Source: Streptomyces himalayensis subsp. himalayensis
Lineage (GTDB): Bacteria; Actinomycetota; Actinomycetes; Streptomycetales; Streptomycetaceae
Direction of reading: 5' to 3'
Length of the DNA stretch: 64,000 nt
NCBI RefSeq assembly: GCF_013778455.1
Contig: NZ_JACEHE010000001.1
Location: forward strand, 248,001 to 312,000
Part shown: one piece after another, positions 51,786 through 60,225 of the stretch
Position numbering within the stretch: the first letter of the stretch is position 1
Layout: the number at the start of each line of letters is the position of its first letter
Translations under genes and position numbers: made by a program
The notes under the pieces: generated by a model
Database searches by the model: none
What the model saw: the letters and a program-made list of their open reading frames with translations, nothing else
Told to the model about the DNA's origin: nothing

Positions 51786-52421
51786 ATGAGCGCCGCACGC
51801 GACTACGGAGTGGACGAGGACTACGAGTGGGTCCGTCCGCCGCAGGGTGGCTGGGCGGCGGACGACCTCGACGAGCTTCCCAACCTTCCTCCGCACACGG
51901 AGTTGATCGACGGGAGTCTTGTCTTCGTGAGTCCGCAGACCTCGTTCCACATGCGCACGATTCGGATGCTGGACAGCGCTCTGCTCGACCAGGTGCCGGA
52001 CGAGTTCGATGTCTTCCGGGAGTTCACCGTCACACTCGACCGCCACAACCGTCCGGAGCCGGACGTCCTGGTGGTCCGCGCCGAGGCTGACACCGGGCCC
52101 AAGGACACACGGCTCCTTCCCGAGGATGTCATCCTCGCCGTCGAAGTCGTGTCCGAGGACTCGGTGGCGCGTGACCGCGAGACCAAGCCGCGCAAGTACG
52201 CCGCCGCAGGCATCCCACACTTCTGGCGAGTCGAGGAGAACGGCGGGCTTCCCGTGGTCTACGTCTACGAGCTTGATCCCGCCGCCAGGGCGTACGTGCC
52301 CACGGGCATCCATCACGACAAGCTCAGGCTGGCCGTCCCGTTCCCCATCGACATCGACCTCACCGCTATCAACCGCCGACCGCCGGGCACACGTCCTGAG
52401 CCCCAGGAGCCGCAGGTCTGA
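51786..52421 (+). CDS. Uma2 (DUF820) family restriction-endonuclease-fold protein
   Basis: The 211-residue protein shows the Uma2 pattern: a TELIDGSLVFVSPQTSFHM opening, EFTVTLDRHNRPEPDVLVVR (PD), ILAVEVVSEDSVARDRETKP (E-x-V with following K) and KYAAAGIPHFWRVEE. This PD-(D/E)xK-like arrangement suggests a nuclease fold, but Uma2 proteins are abundant and their function is unproven. ATG 51786 follows GGGAGCG. It is a single gene. Confidence 0.9.
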   Translation: MSAARDYGVDEDYEWVRPPQGGWAADDLDELPNLPPHTELIDGSLVFVSPQTSFHMRTIRMLDSALLDQVPDEFDVFREFTVTLDRHNRPEPDVLVVRAEADTGPKDTRLLPEDVILAVEVVSEDSVARDRETKPRKYAAAGIPHFWRVEENGGLPVVYVYELDPAARAYVPTGIHHDKLRLAVPFPIDIDLTAINRRPPGTRPEPQEPQV

Positions 52422-52493
52422 ACAGCCACCCCGGCATACACGGCCCCTAGGCCGCAGGGCACCGCTCGTCGACCTTGCCGCCCTCGCGACGGC

Positions 52494-52997
52494 TCAGCTC
52501 GCCGTTGTCTCCTTCATCTCCTTCGGCGGAATCGCCGCTGCCCCTTGCGGTGGGAAAGACGTCCGCAGAGTGAAGGAGTACGCCGTAGGGCCGTGCTCCC
52601 GCAGATGCAGCAGGCGTTCCTCGGCTTCCGCGACCGTCGGGCGGTGACCTGCCGGGACCCACCACAGCGCGGTGACCGCCTCCTGGAGCCGCTCGAAGAA
52701 CTCTCGGCGGCGGCTCATCAGTTCGCGGTGCTGTCCCTGGTACATGAAGGCGGTCAGGGCGTTCGTGTCCCGCCACACGGTCATGTTGACGATCAGCCAC
52801 TCGTCGCCGAAGAAGGGGATGTCCGTGGCGTTGCCCGAATCGCTCTGCAGCCGCCAGACGAAACCGTCCGAGGCCTCGGCCACCGCGTTGACCGGGTCGA
52901 GAGCGTCGACGAAGTCCTTCAACTGGGGGGAATCCAGAGGTGCCTTGAGCCTGGCGATGTTCACCTGGGCGAGTTCGTACGCGAACGTCAGGGCCAT
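52494..52997 (-). CDS. DUF3291 domain protein
   Basis: The 167-residue protein begins MALTFAYELAQVNIARLKAP and includes FVWRLQSDSGNATDIPFFGD, LIVNMTVWRDTNALTAFMYQ and HRELMSRRREFFERL, the DUF3291 signature. It is related to dimeric ferredoxin-like monooxygenase folds, such as antibiotic-biosynthesis monooxygenases. No activity is established. The start at 52997 is used because the family begins MA-x-T/A-x-YELAQ. It is divergent from the NIT-kinase gene. Confidence 0.88.
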   Translation of the reverse strand: MALTFAYELAQVNIARLKAPLDSPQLKDFVDALDPVNAVAEASDGFVWRLQSDSGNATDIPFFGDEWLIVNMTVWRDTNALTAFMYQGQHRELMSRRREFFERLQEAVTALWWVPAGHRPTVAEAEERLLHLREHGPTAYSFTLRTSFPPQGAAAIPPKEMKETTAS

Positions 52998-53208
52998 AGC
53001 CCTCAGCCAAGCACCGAGCGGAGGATTCCGCGAGCGGTTTTCAAGAGGGTGACCGTCCCGCAGTCGCTCCACGGCCGCCGTTCGGATGACCACACCTCGG
53101 TCGAGCGTCTTCTCACCTCAACTCCCGGTCACGGGTGAGCACTTGTGCACGGACGTCTTACGGCCGGGAAACCGCACCCTCGCCGGGCAGGCCCTAGCGT
53201 CGCGCGGC

Positions 53209-55347
53209 ATGACGGGGAACACATCCCACCACAGGCAGATGCCCGCCGGGCGGACGACCACCGCCCGGCTCCTCCGACTCGCACCCTCCCTCGCCGGCGC
53301 GGAAAAAGGCCCGGGCGTCGGCAGTCCATCCGGCGCCCGTTCCGGCTCCGGCGCGGGCCCCGGCCGTCGGCTCCGTCAGCTCCCGGGCTGGCGCAGCATC
53401 CGCGGCCGCGTCGCCGTCGTACTCGCCGTGCCGACCTGTCTGCTGCTCTCCCTCACGGGGCTCGGCGTCGCCGACCGGGCGGCCGACTGGTCCGCCGCCC
53501 GTGACACCGTCGACCAGGTCGGTCTGCTGGTGCGGGCCCAGGACCTGGTGCGCGAGCTGCAGCGCGAACGCGGCCTCACCAACGGTCTTTTGGGCGGGGC
53601 CGGGAAGTACCGCGACGACGTCGACGTGCAGCGCGCGCGTACCGACGACGTCCTCACCGAAGTGGAAGCGGTGCTCCACGAGCAGAGCGGTGATCGCCCC
53701 AGCGCGGCCACCACCGCCCTCGAGGACGCCCTGACGCCGCTGGACAGCCTCGGCATCACGCGTGACGAGGTCGACGCCGGTTCCGCAGACCGCACCCGCA
53801 CCCTCGCCTTCTACACCGAGGCGGTCACCGCGCTCATCGGCGCCCAGTCCACGCGCATGCCCGCGGGCGACCACCGCATCACCGACGGCATCCAGGCGCT
53901 CCAGGCGCTGGCCCGCGCCACCGAGGCCGTCGCCCTCGAACGCGGTTCCCTCAACGGCGTCTTCGCCGCCGGACGCTTCCGTGCCGGCGAATACCTCGCC
54001 TTCACCGAGATTCGCGCGACCCGCCTCGCGGCCCTGGACCAGTACGCCGGACTCGCCACGCCCGCCCAGGAATCCGAGCTCGATGCCGCGTTCGACACGG
54101 CGGCCGCGCGCCGCGCGACGGCCTACGAGAAGCGGGCCGAAGGCGGCGCCGACGGCTCGACGCTTTCCGTCGACCCGTCCGTGTGGTGGAGCACGATGAC
54201 GACCCTCGTCGACGATCTGCACGGCGTACAGCGGAAGGTCGGCGAGGACGTACGCGCCCACGCCGCCGACGCCGGGTCCACCGCCACACAGCAGCTCGGT
54301 GGGTTCCTCGCGCTCGGCGCGCTGATCCTCGCCGTGGCCACCGCCCTCGCCGTCCTGGCTGCCCGCTCCATCACCCGTCCCCTGAGCGCCCTCGCCGACC
54401 AGGCCGACGCGGTCGCCCGCAGCCGGCTGCCCGCGGCCGTGCGGCGGATCCAGGAGGCCGGCCCCGACGACACCGGCGATCTCGATGAGCCGGTCGCCCC
54501 TGAGCCGAAGGAGGGCGGCGACGAGGCGCCCGGGAGCGCACGCGAGATCACCCGGCTCGCGGCCGCCCTGCGCAACGTCGAGCGCACGGCGGTGGGTCTG
54601 GCGGGCGAGCAGGCCGTGCTGCGCCGCAACACCACCGAGTCGCTGGCCAGCCTCGGCCGCCGCAACCAGGCGCTGCTCGGCCGCCAGCTCGGCCTGATCA
54701 CCACCCTGGAGAGCCAGGAACTGGACCCCGACGCGCTCGCCGAGCTCTTCGAGCTCGACCATCTCGCCACCCGTATGCGCCGCAACGCCGAGTCGCTGCT
54801 CGTACTGGCCGGCGCGGAGACCCCGCCCCGGTCCTGGCCGGGCACGGTCACCATGACGGAGGTGGTGCAGTCGGCGGTCGCCGAGGTCGAGCAGTACCAG
54901 CGGGTGCAGGTCCCGGACCTGGAGCAGTCCCGCGTCCGCGGCCACGCCGTCGCCGAGGTCTCCCACCTGCTTGCCGAACTCGTCGAGAACGCCCTGGTGT
55001 TCAGCCCGCCCGCGCAGCCCGTGGAGATCTACGGCTGGCGGGACACGGGCGAGTACTGCCTGGCGATCGTCGACCACGGCATCGGCATGAGCGACGAGCA
55101 GCTGGCCCGCGCGAACGCGCGGCTGTCCGGCCGCGAGTCGTTCCTGATCACGCCCGCGGGCTCCGCCGCCCGGGCAGGCGGCACCCTCGGCCACTACGTC
55201 GTCGGCCGACTCGCCGCCCGCCTCGGCGCCCAGGTCGAGCTCCGCCGCTCCCAGGGGCCGGGCACGACGGCGTACGTCGCGTTGCCTGCCGCTATCGTCC
55301 AGCGCCCGGACCAGCAGCCGGCCGCTTCGGCGCCGGCGCCGGGGTAA
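53209..55347 (+). CDS. Orphan CvnA-like sensor kinase with NIT domain
   Basis: The 712-residue protein has TM1 at about 68-87 and TM2 at about 364-386 flanking an extracellular nitrate/nitrite-sensing helical domain (DLVRELQRERGLTNGLLGGA, a conserved NIT motif). HAMP (RSITRPLSALADQADAVARS) and an HATPase_c domain (LLAELVENALVFSPPAQPVE, DHGIGMSDEQLARAN, GTLGHYVVGRLAAR) follow. As in CvnA there is no clear HisKA phosphoacceptor. Unlike the conservon at 40-45 kb, no cvnB-D genes follow. The start at 53209 lies eight bases after TAGCGT, suggesting a leaderless message. It may feed into another conservon. Confidence 0.9.
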   Translation: MTGNTSHHRQMPAGRTTTARLLRLAPSLAGAEKGPGVGSPSGARSGSGAGPGRRLRQLPGWRSIRGRVAVVLAVPTCLLLSLTGLGVADRAADWSAARDTVDQVGLLVRAQDLVRELQRERGLTNGLLGGAGKYRDDVDVQRARTDDVLTEVEAVLHEQSGDRPSAATTALEDALTPLDSLGITRDEVDAGSADRTRTLAFYTEAVTALIGAQSTRMPAGDHRITDGIQALQALARATEAVALERGSLNGVFAAGRFRAGEYLAFTEIRATRLAALDQYAGLATPAQESELDAAFDTAAARRATAYEKRAEGGADGSTLSVDPSVWWSTMTTLVDDLHGVQRKVGEDVRAHAADAGSTATQQLGGFLALGALILAVATALAVLAARSITRPLSALADQADAVARSRLPAAVRRIQEAGPDDTGDLDEPVAPEPKEGGDEAPGSAREITRLAAALRNVERTAVGLAGEQAVLRRNTTESLASLGRRNQALLGRQLGLITTLESQELDPDALAELFELDHLATRMRRNAESLLVLAGAETPPRSWPGTVTMTEVVQSAVAEVEQYQRVQVPDLEQSRVRGHAVAEVSHLLAELVENALVFSPPAQPVEIYGWRDTGEYCLAIVDHGIGMSDEQLARANARLSGRESFLITPAGSAARAGGTLGHYVVGRLAARLGAQVELRRSQGPGTTAYVALPAAIVQRPDQQPAASAPAPG

Positions 55348-55390
55348 GCGCCTGGCGTCTGCACGGCGCTGGTCGGTCCAGCTGACTTTT

Positions 55391-55507
55391 CCCCACCCCG
55401 CCCCTTCCCGAACTGGGGGCTTCGCCCCCAGACCCCCCGATCGCCCTGACGGGCTCGTCCTCAAGCGCCGGACGGGCTGGAAATCCAGCCCGTCCGGCGC
55501 TTGAGGA
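55391..55507. repeat. Dispersed composite repeat (family C), copy 1, with strong palindrome
   Basis: It opens CCCCACCCCGCCCCTTCCCG (55391-55410), contains a GGGGGC-TTC-GCCCCC hairpin, and ends in a perfect 23-bp-arm palindrome (55458-55480 with 55485-55507; core AGCGCCGGACGGGCT). The same parts recur at 60032-60204. Both lie between convergent genes and could be bidirectional terminators. Confidence 0.85.
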
Positions 55508-55553
55508 TCGGGTCCAGGGGCGAGCGAGGAACCAGCGTTCGCGGCCTCAGCCC

Positions 55554-57104
55554 TCATTGGCGGCGGGCCGGCCAGCGGTTGCCTGGTGGGCTGGCCGGCG
55601 AGGGCTTTGCCGATGCGTCGCGACGGGGGTCCGAGCGCGGCGCCGCCGGAAGGTTCAGGGCCGCCTTCATCACCGCCTTCGCGATCGGTGCCGCGCTTCC
55701 GCCGCCGCTGATGTCCGCCCTGTCGGCCGCCGCGTCCTCGACGACGACGGCGACCGCCACGGCGGGCTCCAGGGCACCGTCGGCCTGCGCCCAGGAGATG
55801 AACCAGGCGTACGGGGTCCCGGTGTTGCCGACGCCGTGCTGGGCGGTGCCTGTCTTACCGCCGACCGTTGCGCCCGGGATCGCCGCGTTCTTGCCCGTGC
55901 CCTCCTCGACCGCGCCCGTCATGAGCTCGCGCAGCCGCATCGCGGTGGACTGCGACATCGCCTGACGCAGGGTCCGCACACCCGCCGTCCGCACCGTGGC
56001 GCCGCCGTCGGTGGTCGTCCTGTCCACCAGGCGGGGCGACTTGACGGAGCCGCCGTTCGCGACCGCCGCCGCCACCATCGCCATCTGCAGCGGCGTCGCC
56101 CGCGTGTCGAACTGGCCGACGGAGGACAGGGCCAGCTGCGCGTCGTCCATCCTCGTGTCGAAGTTGCTCGCCGAGACCGGGAGTGGGATCGTCAGCCGGC
56201 CTTCGTTGAAGCCCAGCCGCTGCGCCATTCCCGCCATGGCGTCGAGCCCGGTCTCCACCCCGAGCTTGGCGAAGACCGTGTTGCACGACCACTCGAAGGC
56301 GTACCGCACCGACGCGTCCTCGCAGCCGTTCACCTCGTTGCTCAGCTGCGCCTCGCTGCCCGGCAGCCTGTACGGATCGGGGGAGTCGGTCGGCCTGTCC
56401 ACATCCCCCACCGCGCCCTCCTCCAGTGCCGCCGCCGCGGTGACCACCTTGAACGTCGAGCCGGGCGGATAGGTCTGGTGGATGGCCCGGTTCAGCAGCG
56501 GCTTCTCCGGGTCGGCGTTCAGCTGCGTCCAGGCCTCCTTGACCGAGGCGTCATTGCCCGAGAGCCGGCCCGGGTCGTACGACGGCGTCGACACCAGCGC
56601 CAGGATCCGCCCGGTGGCCGGCTCGATCGCTGCGACCGCGCCCTTCCTGGTGCCGAGCCCCTGGAACGCGGCCTGCTGGGCCGCCGCGTTGATCGTCGTG
56701 ACGACCCGGCCGCCCGGACTGCGGTCGCGCGTGAGGTCGTTCCACCCCGGGACCGGTCCGAGCAGCGGATCGGTGCCGGCGAGGATCTCGTCCTCGGTGT
56801 TCTCAAGGAGCGACGTGCCGTACGCCTGCGAGGCGAAGCCGGTCACCGGTGCGTACAACGGGCCGTCTCGGTACCGGCGTTCGAAGCGGAGCTGCTCGCC
56901 GGTGTCCTCGGACGACGTGACGGGTGCCCCGCCGACGAGGATGTCGCCGCGCGCCTGGGAGTAACGGGCGATCGCCTGGCGGCGGTTGGCGGGATTGTCG
57001 TCGTAGGACCCGGCTTGGAAGACCTGGATGCGGGTGGCGTTCACCAGCAGCGCGACCAGCAGCAGGGCACACACGATCGCCGCACGGCGGATGCAGCTCG
57101 TCAC
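55554..57104 (-). CDS. Penicillin-binding protein, class B transpeptidase (PbpA/FtsI-like)
   Basis: The 516-residue protein has an N-terminal membrane anchor (about 7-21). The transpeptidase domain has Ser216 in STFK (YPPGSTFKVV), SCN at 273-275 (FEWSCNTVFA) and KTG at 417-419 (VGGKTGTAQH). It cross-links peptidoglycan outside the membrane and is inhibited by beta-lactams. The C-terminus is Pro/Arg-rich. GTG 57104 overlaps the stop of the upstream FtsW/RodA-like gene (GTGA), so glycosyltransferase and transpeptidase are coupled. The set looks like a second, probably sporulation-linked, copy in addition to the main pbpA-rodA. Confidence 0.93.
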   Translation of the reverse strand: MTSCIRRAAIVCALLLVALLVNATRIQVFQAGSYDDNPANRRQAIARYSQARGDILVGGAPVTSSEDTGEQLRFERRYRDGPLYAPVTGFASQAYGTSLLENTEDEILAGTDPLLGPVPGWNDLTRDRSPGGRVVTTINAAAQQAAFQGLGTRKGAVAAIEPATGRILALVSTPSYDPGRLSGNDASVKEAWTQLNADPEKPLLNRAIHQTYPPGSTFKVVTAAAALEEGAVGDVDRPTDSPDPYRLPGSEAQLSNEVNGCEDASVRYAFEWSCNTVFAKLGVETGLDAMAGMAQRLGFNEGRLTIPLPVSASNFDTRMDDAQLALSSVGQFDTRATPLQMAMVAAAVANGGSVKSPRLVDRTTTDGGATVRTAGVRTLRQAMSQSTAMRLRELMTGAVEEGTGKNAAIPGATVGGKTGTAQHGVGNTGTPYAWFISWAQADGALEPAVAVAVVVEDAAADRADISGGGSAAPIAKAVMKAALNLPAAPRSDPRRDASAKPSPASPPGNRWPARRQ

Positions 57105-58459
57105 GGCGGTGCCGTCCCGTCGTACTGACTGCGTGCCGAGTCGCTGATACGGATGAGCAGCGCCACGATGATCCAGTTGGTGACGAGCGACGAGCCGCCC
57201 TGTGCCAGGAACGGCATGGCCATACCGGTGAGCGGGATCAGCCCCGTCACACCGCCCGCGATCACGAACACCTGGAGCGCCACGATCGAGGCGAGGCCCA
57301 TGGACAGCAGCCGGCCGAAGGGCTCGCGCAGGGCGAGCCCTGCCCGGAAGCCGCGCTCCACCAGCAGCCCGTAGAGCAGGATGATCGCGGACAGGCCGGT
57401 GAGCCCCAGCTCCTCGCCCGCCGTGGCCAGGATGAAGTCCGACTTCGCGGCGAAACCGATCAGGATCGAGTGGCCGAGCCCGAGACCGGTGCCGAGCATC
57501 CCGCCCGCGGAGAACGCGAACAGCGACTGCGCGAGCTGGCCGGGGCCCTGGCCGGCGTCGATGGAGGCGAAGGGATGCAGCCAGTCCTCGATCCGGCTGT
57601 GCACATGCGGTTCGAGACTGCCCACGGCGAACGCGCCGAGCGCCGCGAGCAGCAGACCCACCGCGACCCAGCCGGTGCGGCCCGTGGCGACGTACAGCAG
57701 GATCACGAAGAGCCCGAAGAACAGCAGCGAGGTGCCCAAGTCCCGCTCCAGGACGAGCACTCCGACGCTGAACAGCCAGATCGCGACGATCGGTCCGAGC
57801 ACTCGCCCGGTGGGCAGCTGCAGCTTCCAGATACGGCGGCCCGTGTACGCGAGGGCGTTGCGGTTGGCGGCCAGATAGCTGGCGAAGAACACGGCGAGCA
57901 GGACCTTCGCGAACTCGCCCGGCTGGATGGAGAACCCGCCGAGCCGGATCCAGATCTTCGCTCCGTTCACCGCGGGGAAGAAGATCGGCGCCATCAGCAG
58001 GACCAGCGCGCCGGCCACCGACAGATACGCATAGCGCTGCAGCACCCTGTGGTCACGCAGAACGACCACGACCCCGATGAACAGGCCCACGCCCAGCGTC
58101 GACCAGACCAGTTGGGTCGGGGCGGCCCGGTCGGCCGGGGTCTCCAGGTCGAGGCGGTAGATCAGGACCAGGCCGATGCCGTTGAGCAGGACGGCGATCG
58201 GCAGCAGCAGCGGATCGGCGTACGGGGCCCGGAAGCGGACCGCGAGATGGGCGAGGAGCGCGAGCGCACCGAGCCCGGCGCCGTAACCGACGGCGCCGGG
58301 GGGGACGGAACCGCTCTTGGCGAGCCCGACGGCGCAGTAGCCGTACACGGGCAGCAGGACGGCGAGGCCGAGCAGGGCGAGTTCGGTGCCGCGGCGCCGG
58401 GGGAGGCGGACAGCGGGAACCGCGGTGGGGGCGGCGGTGTCCGCTGTCGGTCCGGTCAT
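57101..58459 (-). CDS. SEDS family peptidoglycan glycosyltransferase (FtsW/RodA-like)
   Basis: The 452-residue polytopic protein has about ten hydrophobic segments and the SEDS motifs NGAKIWIRLGGFSIQPGEFA, LVLERDLGTSLLFFGLFVIL and LTGMAMPFLAQGGSSLVTNW. It polymerises lipid II into glycan strands together with the coupled class B PBP. The N-terminus of about 25 residues is cytosolic and Thr/Pro-rich. It is first in a two-gene operon; Streptomyces carries several FtsW/RodA paralogues used in division, growth or sporulation. Confidence 0.93.
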   Translation of the reverse strand: MTGPTADTAAPTAVPAVRLPRRRGTELALLGLAVLLPVYGYCAVGLAKSGSVPPGAVGYGAGLGALALLAHLAVRFRAPYADPLLLPIAVLLNGIGLVLIYRLDLETPADRAAPTQLVWSTLGVGLFIGVVVVLRDHRVLQRYAYLSVAGALVLLMAPIFFPAVNGAKIWIRLGGFSIQPGEFAKVLLAVFFASYLAANRNALAYTGRRIWKLQLPTGRVLGPIVAIWLFSVGVLVLERDLGTSLLFFGLFVILLYVATGRTGWVAVGLLLAALGAFAVGSLEPHVHSRIEDWLHPFASIDAGQGPGQLAQSLFAFSAGGMLGTGLGLGHSILIGFAAKSDFILATAGEELGLTGLSAIILLYGLLVERGFRAGLALREPFGRLLSMGLASIVALQVFVIAGGVTGLIPLTGMAMPFLAQGGSSLVTNWIIVALLIRISDSARSQYDGTAPP

Positions 58460-58611
58460 GGCGGGAACGTAGCAAGCGGTGCGCCTGATGTCCCGTTATG
58501 TCGTGATAATCGGGCTGTTCCGGTGGTTCATTGGCGGGAGGCTTCTGGTTCCCTGGCGGGAGGCTGCCGTGTGCCGGTTCTTCCGGCGGGTGTCGTGTGC
58601 GGTGTGCCGTC

Positions 58612-58971
58612 TCAGCACCAGCGTGGAGCCTTCCCGATGTTGTCGATGTAGCGGGCCGAGCCCCACGCCCAGGTCCCGTCGGTGAGGAGGTACCAGCGGT
58701 TGTTGCCGTCGACCCGGTCGCCCGCCGTCTTGCAGAAGATCGAGACGATCGCCCCGTAGGGCTCGCTGCGCAGGACGCGGCCGCCTCGGGTCGGGGAGTC
58801 GCGGAGCAGGAGCCCGGTGCGGGCGGTGACCCGGCCCTGGTACGTCCCGTATGCCTCGTCCGCGTCGTTGTCGCCGTTTGCGGCGTGGGCGGGCGTGCCG
58901 ACGGCGAGGGCTGAGAGTGCTGCTGCGGCGGCGACTACGGCGAGCCGGGCGGCGGTGGACCGCGGGGACAT
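58612..58971 (-). CDS. Secreted SH3-like domain protein
   Basis: The 119-residue precursor has a Sec signal peptide (MSPRSTAARLAVVAAAAALS..., ending AHAANG). It is followed by an SH3_3-like domain (GRVTARTGLLLRDSPTRGGR, YGAIVSIFCKTAGDRVDGNN, RWYLLTDGTWAWGSARYIDN). The two cysteines may form a disulfide. Such small proteins bind cell-wall or surface ligands. GGAGG lies before the ATG at 58971; longer upstream frames are not conserved. Confidence 0.88.
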   Translation of the reverse strand: MSPRSTAARLAVVAAAAALSALAVGTPAHAANGDNDADEAYGTYQGRVTARTGLLLRDSPTRGGRVLRSEPYGAIVSIFCKTAGDRVDGNNRWYLLTDGTWAWGSARYIDNIGKAPRWC

Positions 58972-59216
58972 GGGGCCTCCAGGGGTAGGGGGAATCGGGG
59001 CAGAGATCATCGGTCGCCCGTCATCGCCGATCAATCGCCACAGTAGGAGCGGCCCTTCATCCGCGCAGGTCACGCTGCGCCATCGGGGTCCCGGCCGTCG
59101 TCCGGCAGATCGTCGGCGCCGCTCGGCGGGGGCGAGTCGGGCACGCACCGCACTCCGGCCCCTGCTCCGGCTTCTTGCCCCTGGAGCGCCCCGCCTGTTC
59201 CCATGGTCATGGGGTG

Positions 59217-60026
59217 ATGGCCATGAGCGGACTGCGCGTCGTACCGATCCGGGCGCACGGCCGGGAGCGGCTCCACGTCCTTCTCCCGGACGGCAGGAAC
59301 ATCGCCTGGTACGACCGTGAGGCGGCCCGGGTCACCCTGCTGAGCGAGGACCGGAGGGACGACGTGCTCGGCGTACTCGGCCCCTTTCTGACCGGCCCGG
59401 TCAGCGTCGGTCCGCCGCCCCTGCCGACGTCCGCCGACCTCGCCCGCCTCACCCTCCACCCGGACGACGACCTCGCCCCGAACCGCCCCGGCGAGGCCCT
59501 GCTGATATCCCTCGACCGCGATCCCGCGCCCGCGCGGCGGCTGCGCCCCGATCCGCGGCGCCGGGCGCTTGCCGCGGAAGAGGCCGTGGGGGAGGTGCTG
59601 GACGGCCTCGAGGGTGCGGGCTGGCGCACCCTCCACTCGATTCCGCTGCCCGGCGGGGACCGCATCCACCACCTGGTGATCGGGCCCGGCGGAATCTTCG
59701 CGCTGCACACGGTGTACGCGCGCAAGCAGCGGCTGCGGGTCGCCGATCCCGTGGTCGTGGTGGGGCGGGGGGAGCCGCGGCCGCTGCTGCGGCTGGCGCG
59801 CAGCGATGCGAGTCGCGCCTCGTTCGCGCTCGCCGCCGAGGTGCGGGCCGTTCTGGCGGTGGCCGGGCCGGCGGATATCGAGATCGCGGGGGTGCCGCGG
59901 GAGGTTCGTGTTCTGCAGGACACGGATTTGGCCGGGCTGGGGCGCACGGGTGGGGTTCTGAAGCCTGCGGATGTGGAGGCGCTGCATGCGGTGGCTCGGG
60001 ACCGGCACACGTGGGTTCGTGTGTGA
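59217..60026 (+). CDS. NERD (nuclease-related) domain protein
   Basis: The 269-residue protein has an N-terminal region of unclear fold (LRVVPIRAHGRERLHVLLPD). A NERD-like core follows: AEEAVGEVLDGLEGAGWRTL, HSIPLPGGDRIHHLVIGPGG, IFALHTVYARKQRLRV. It resembles NERD nuclease-fold proteins but lacks some usual charged residues (HT in place of DTK), so nuclease activity is doubtful. The start is ambiguous among 59214, 59217 and 59223. It is convergent with the DNA ligase gene over a family C repeat. Confidence 0.75.
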   Translation: MAMSGLRVVPIRAHGRERLHVLLPDGRNIAWYDREAARVTLLSEDRRDDVLGVLGPFLTGPVSVGPPPLPTSADLARLTLHPDDDLAPNRPGEALLISLDRDPAPARRLRPDPRRRALAAEEAVGEVLDGLEGAGWRTLHSIPLPGGDRIHHLVIGPGGIFALHTVYARKQRLRVADPVVVVGRGEPRPLLRLARSDASRASFALAAEVRAVLAVAGPADIEIAGVPREVRVLQDTDLAGLGRTGGVLKPADVEALHAVARDRHTWVRV

Positions 60027-60031
60027 GTTCC

Positions 60032-60204
60032 CCCCACCCCGCCCCTTCCCGCTGTATCGATTTGCGGCTCCGCCGCGTGGCAGGGGCCGGCCCCTGGACC
60101 CCGCCGGGGCTGCCGCCCCGGACCCCGCTGTCGGCGGCTCCGCCGCCTCGTCCTCAGGCGCCGGACGGGCTGAAATGTCAGCCCGTCCGGCGCTTGAGGA
60201 CGAG
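60032..60204. repeat. Dispersed composite repeat (family C), copy 2
   Basis: It opens with the same 20-base CCCCACCCC...TTCCCG block and carries GGCTCCGCC hairpins. It ends with a 27-bp-arm palindrome (60147-60173 with 60178-60204, one mismatch) sharing AGCCCGTCCGGCGCTTGAGG with copy 1. It occupies the whole convergent gap between the NERD gene and ligase. Confidence 0.85.
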
Positions 60205-60225
60205 CCCACCCGCGGCCCCGCGCCG

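Noticed and set aside
53194..55557. A 787-codon minus-strand frame opposite the NIT kinase
   Set aside because: Antisense shadow; composition follows the complementary gene and no motif is seen.
55554..58459. The main pbpA-rodA growth cluster
   Set aside because: The usual partners of that cluster (phosphatase, FHA proteins, pkn kinases) are absent, so this is better read as a second PBP/SEDS pair.
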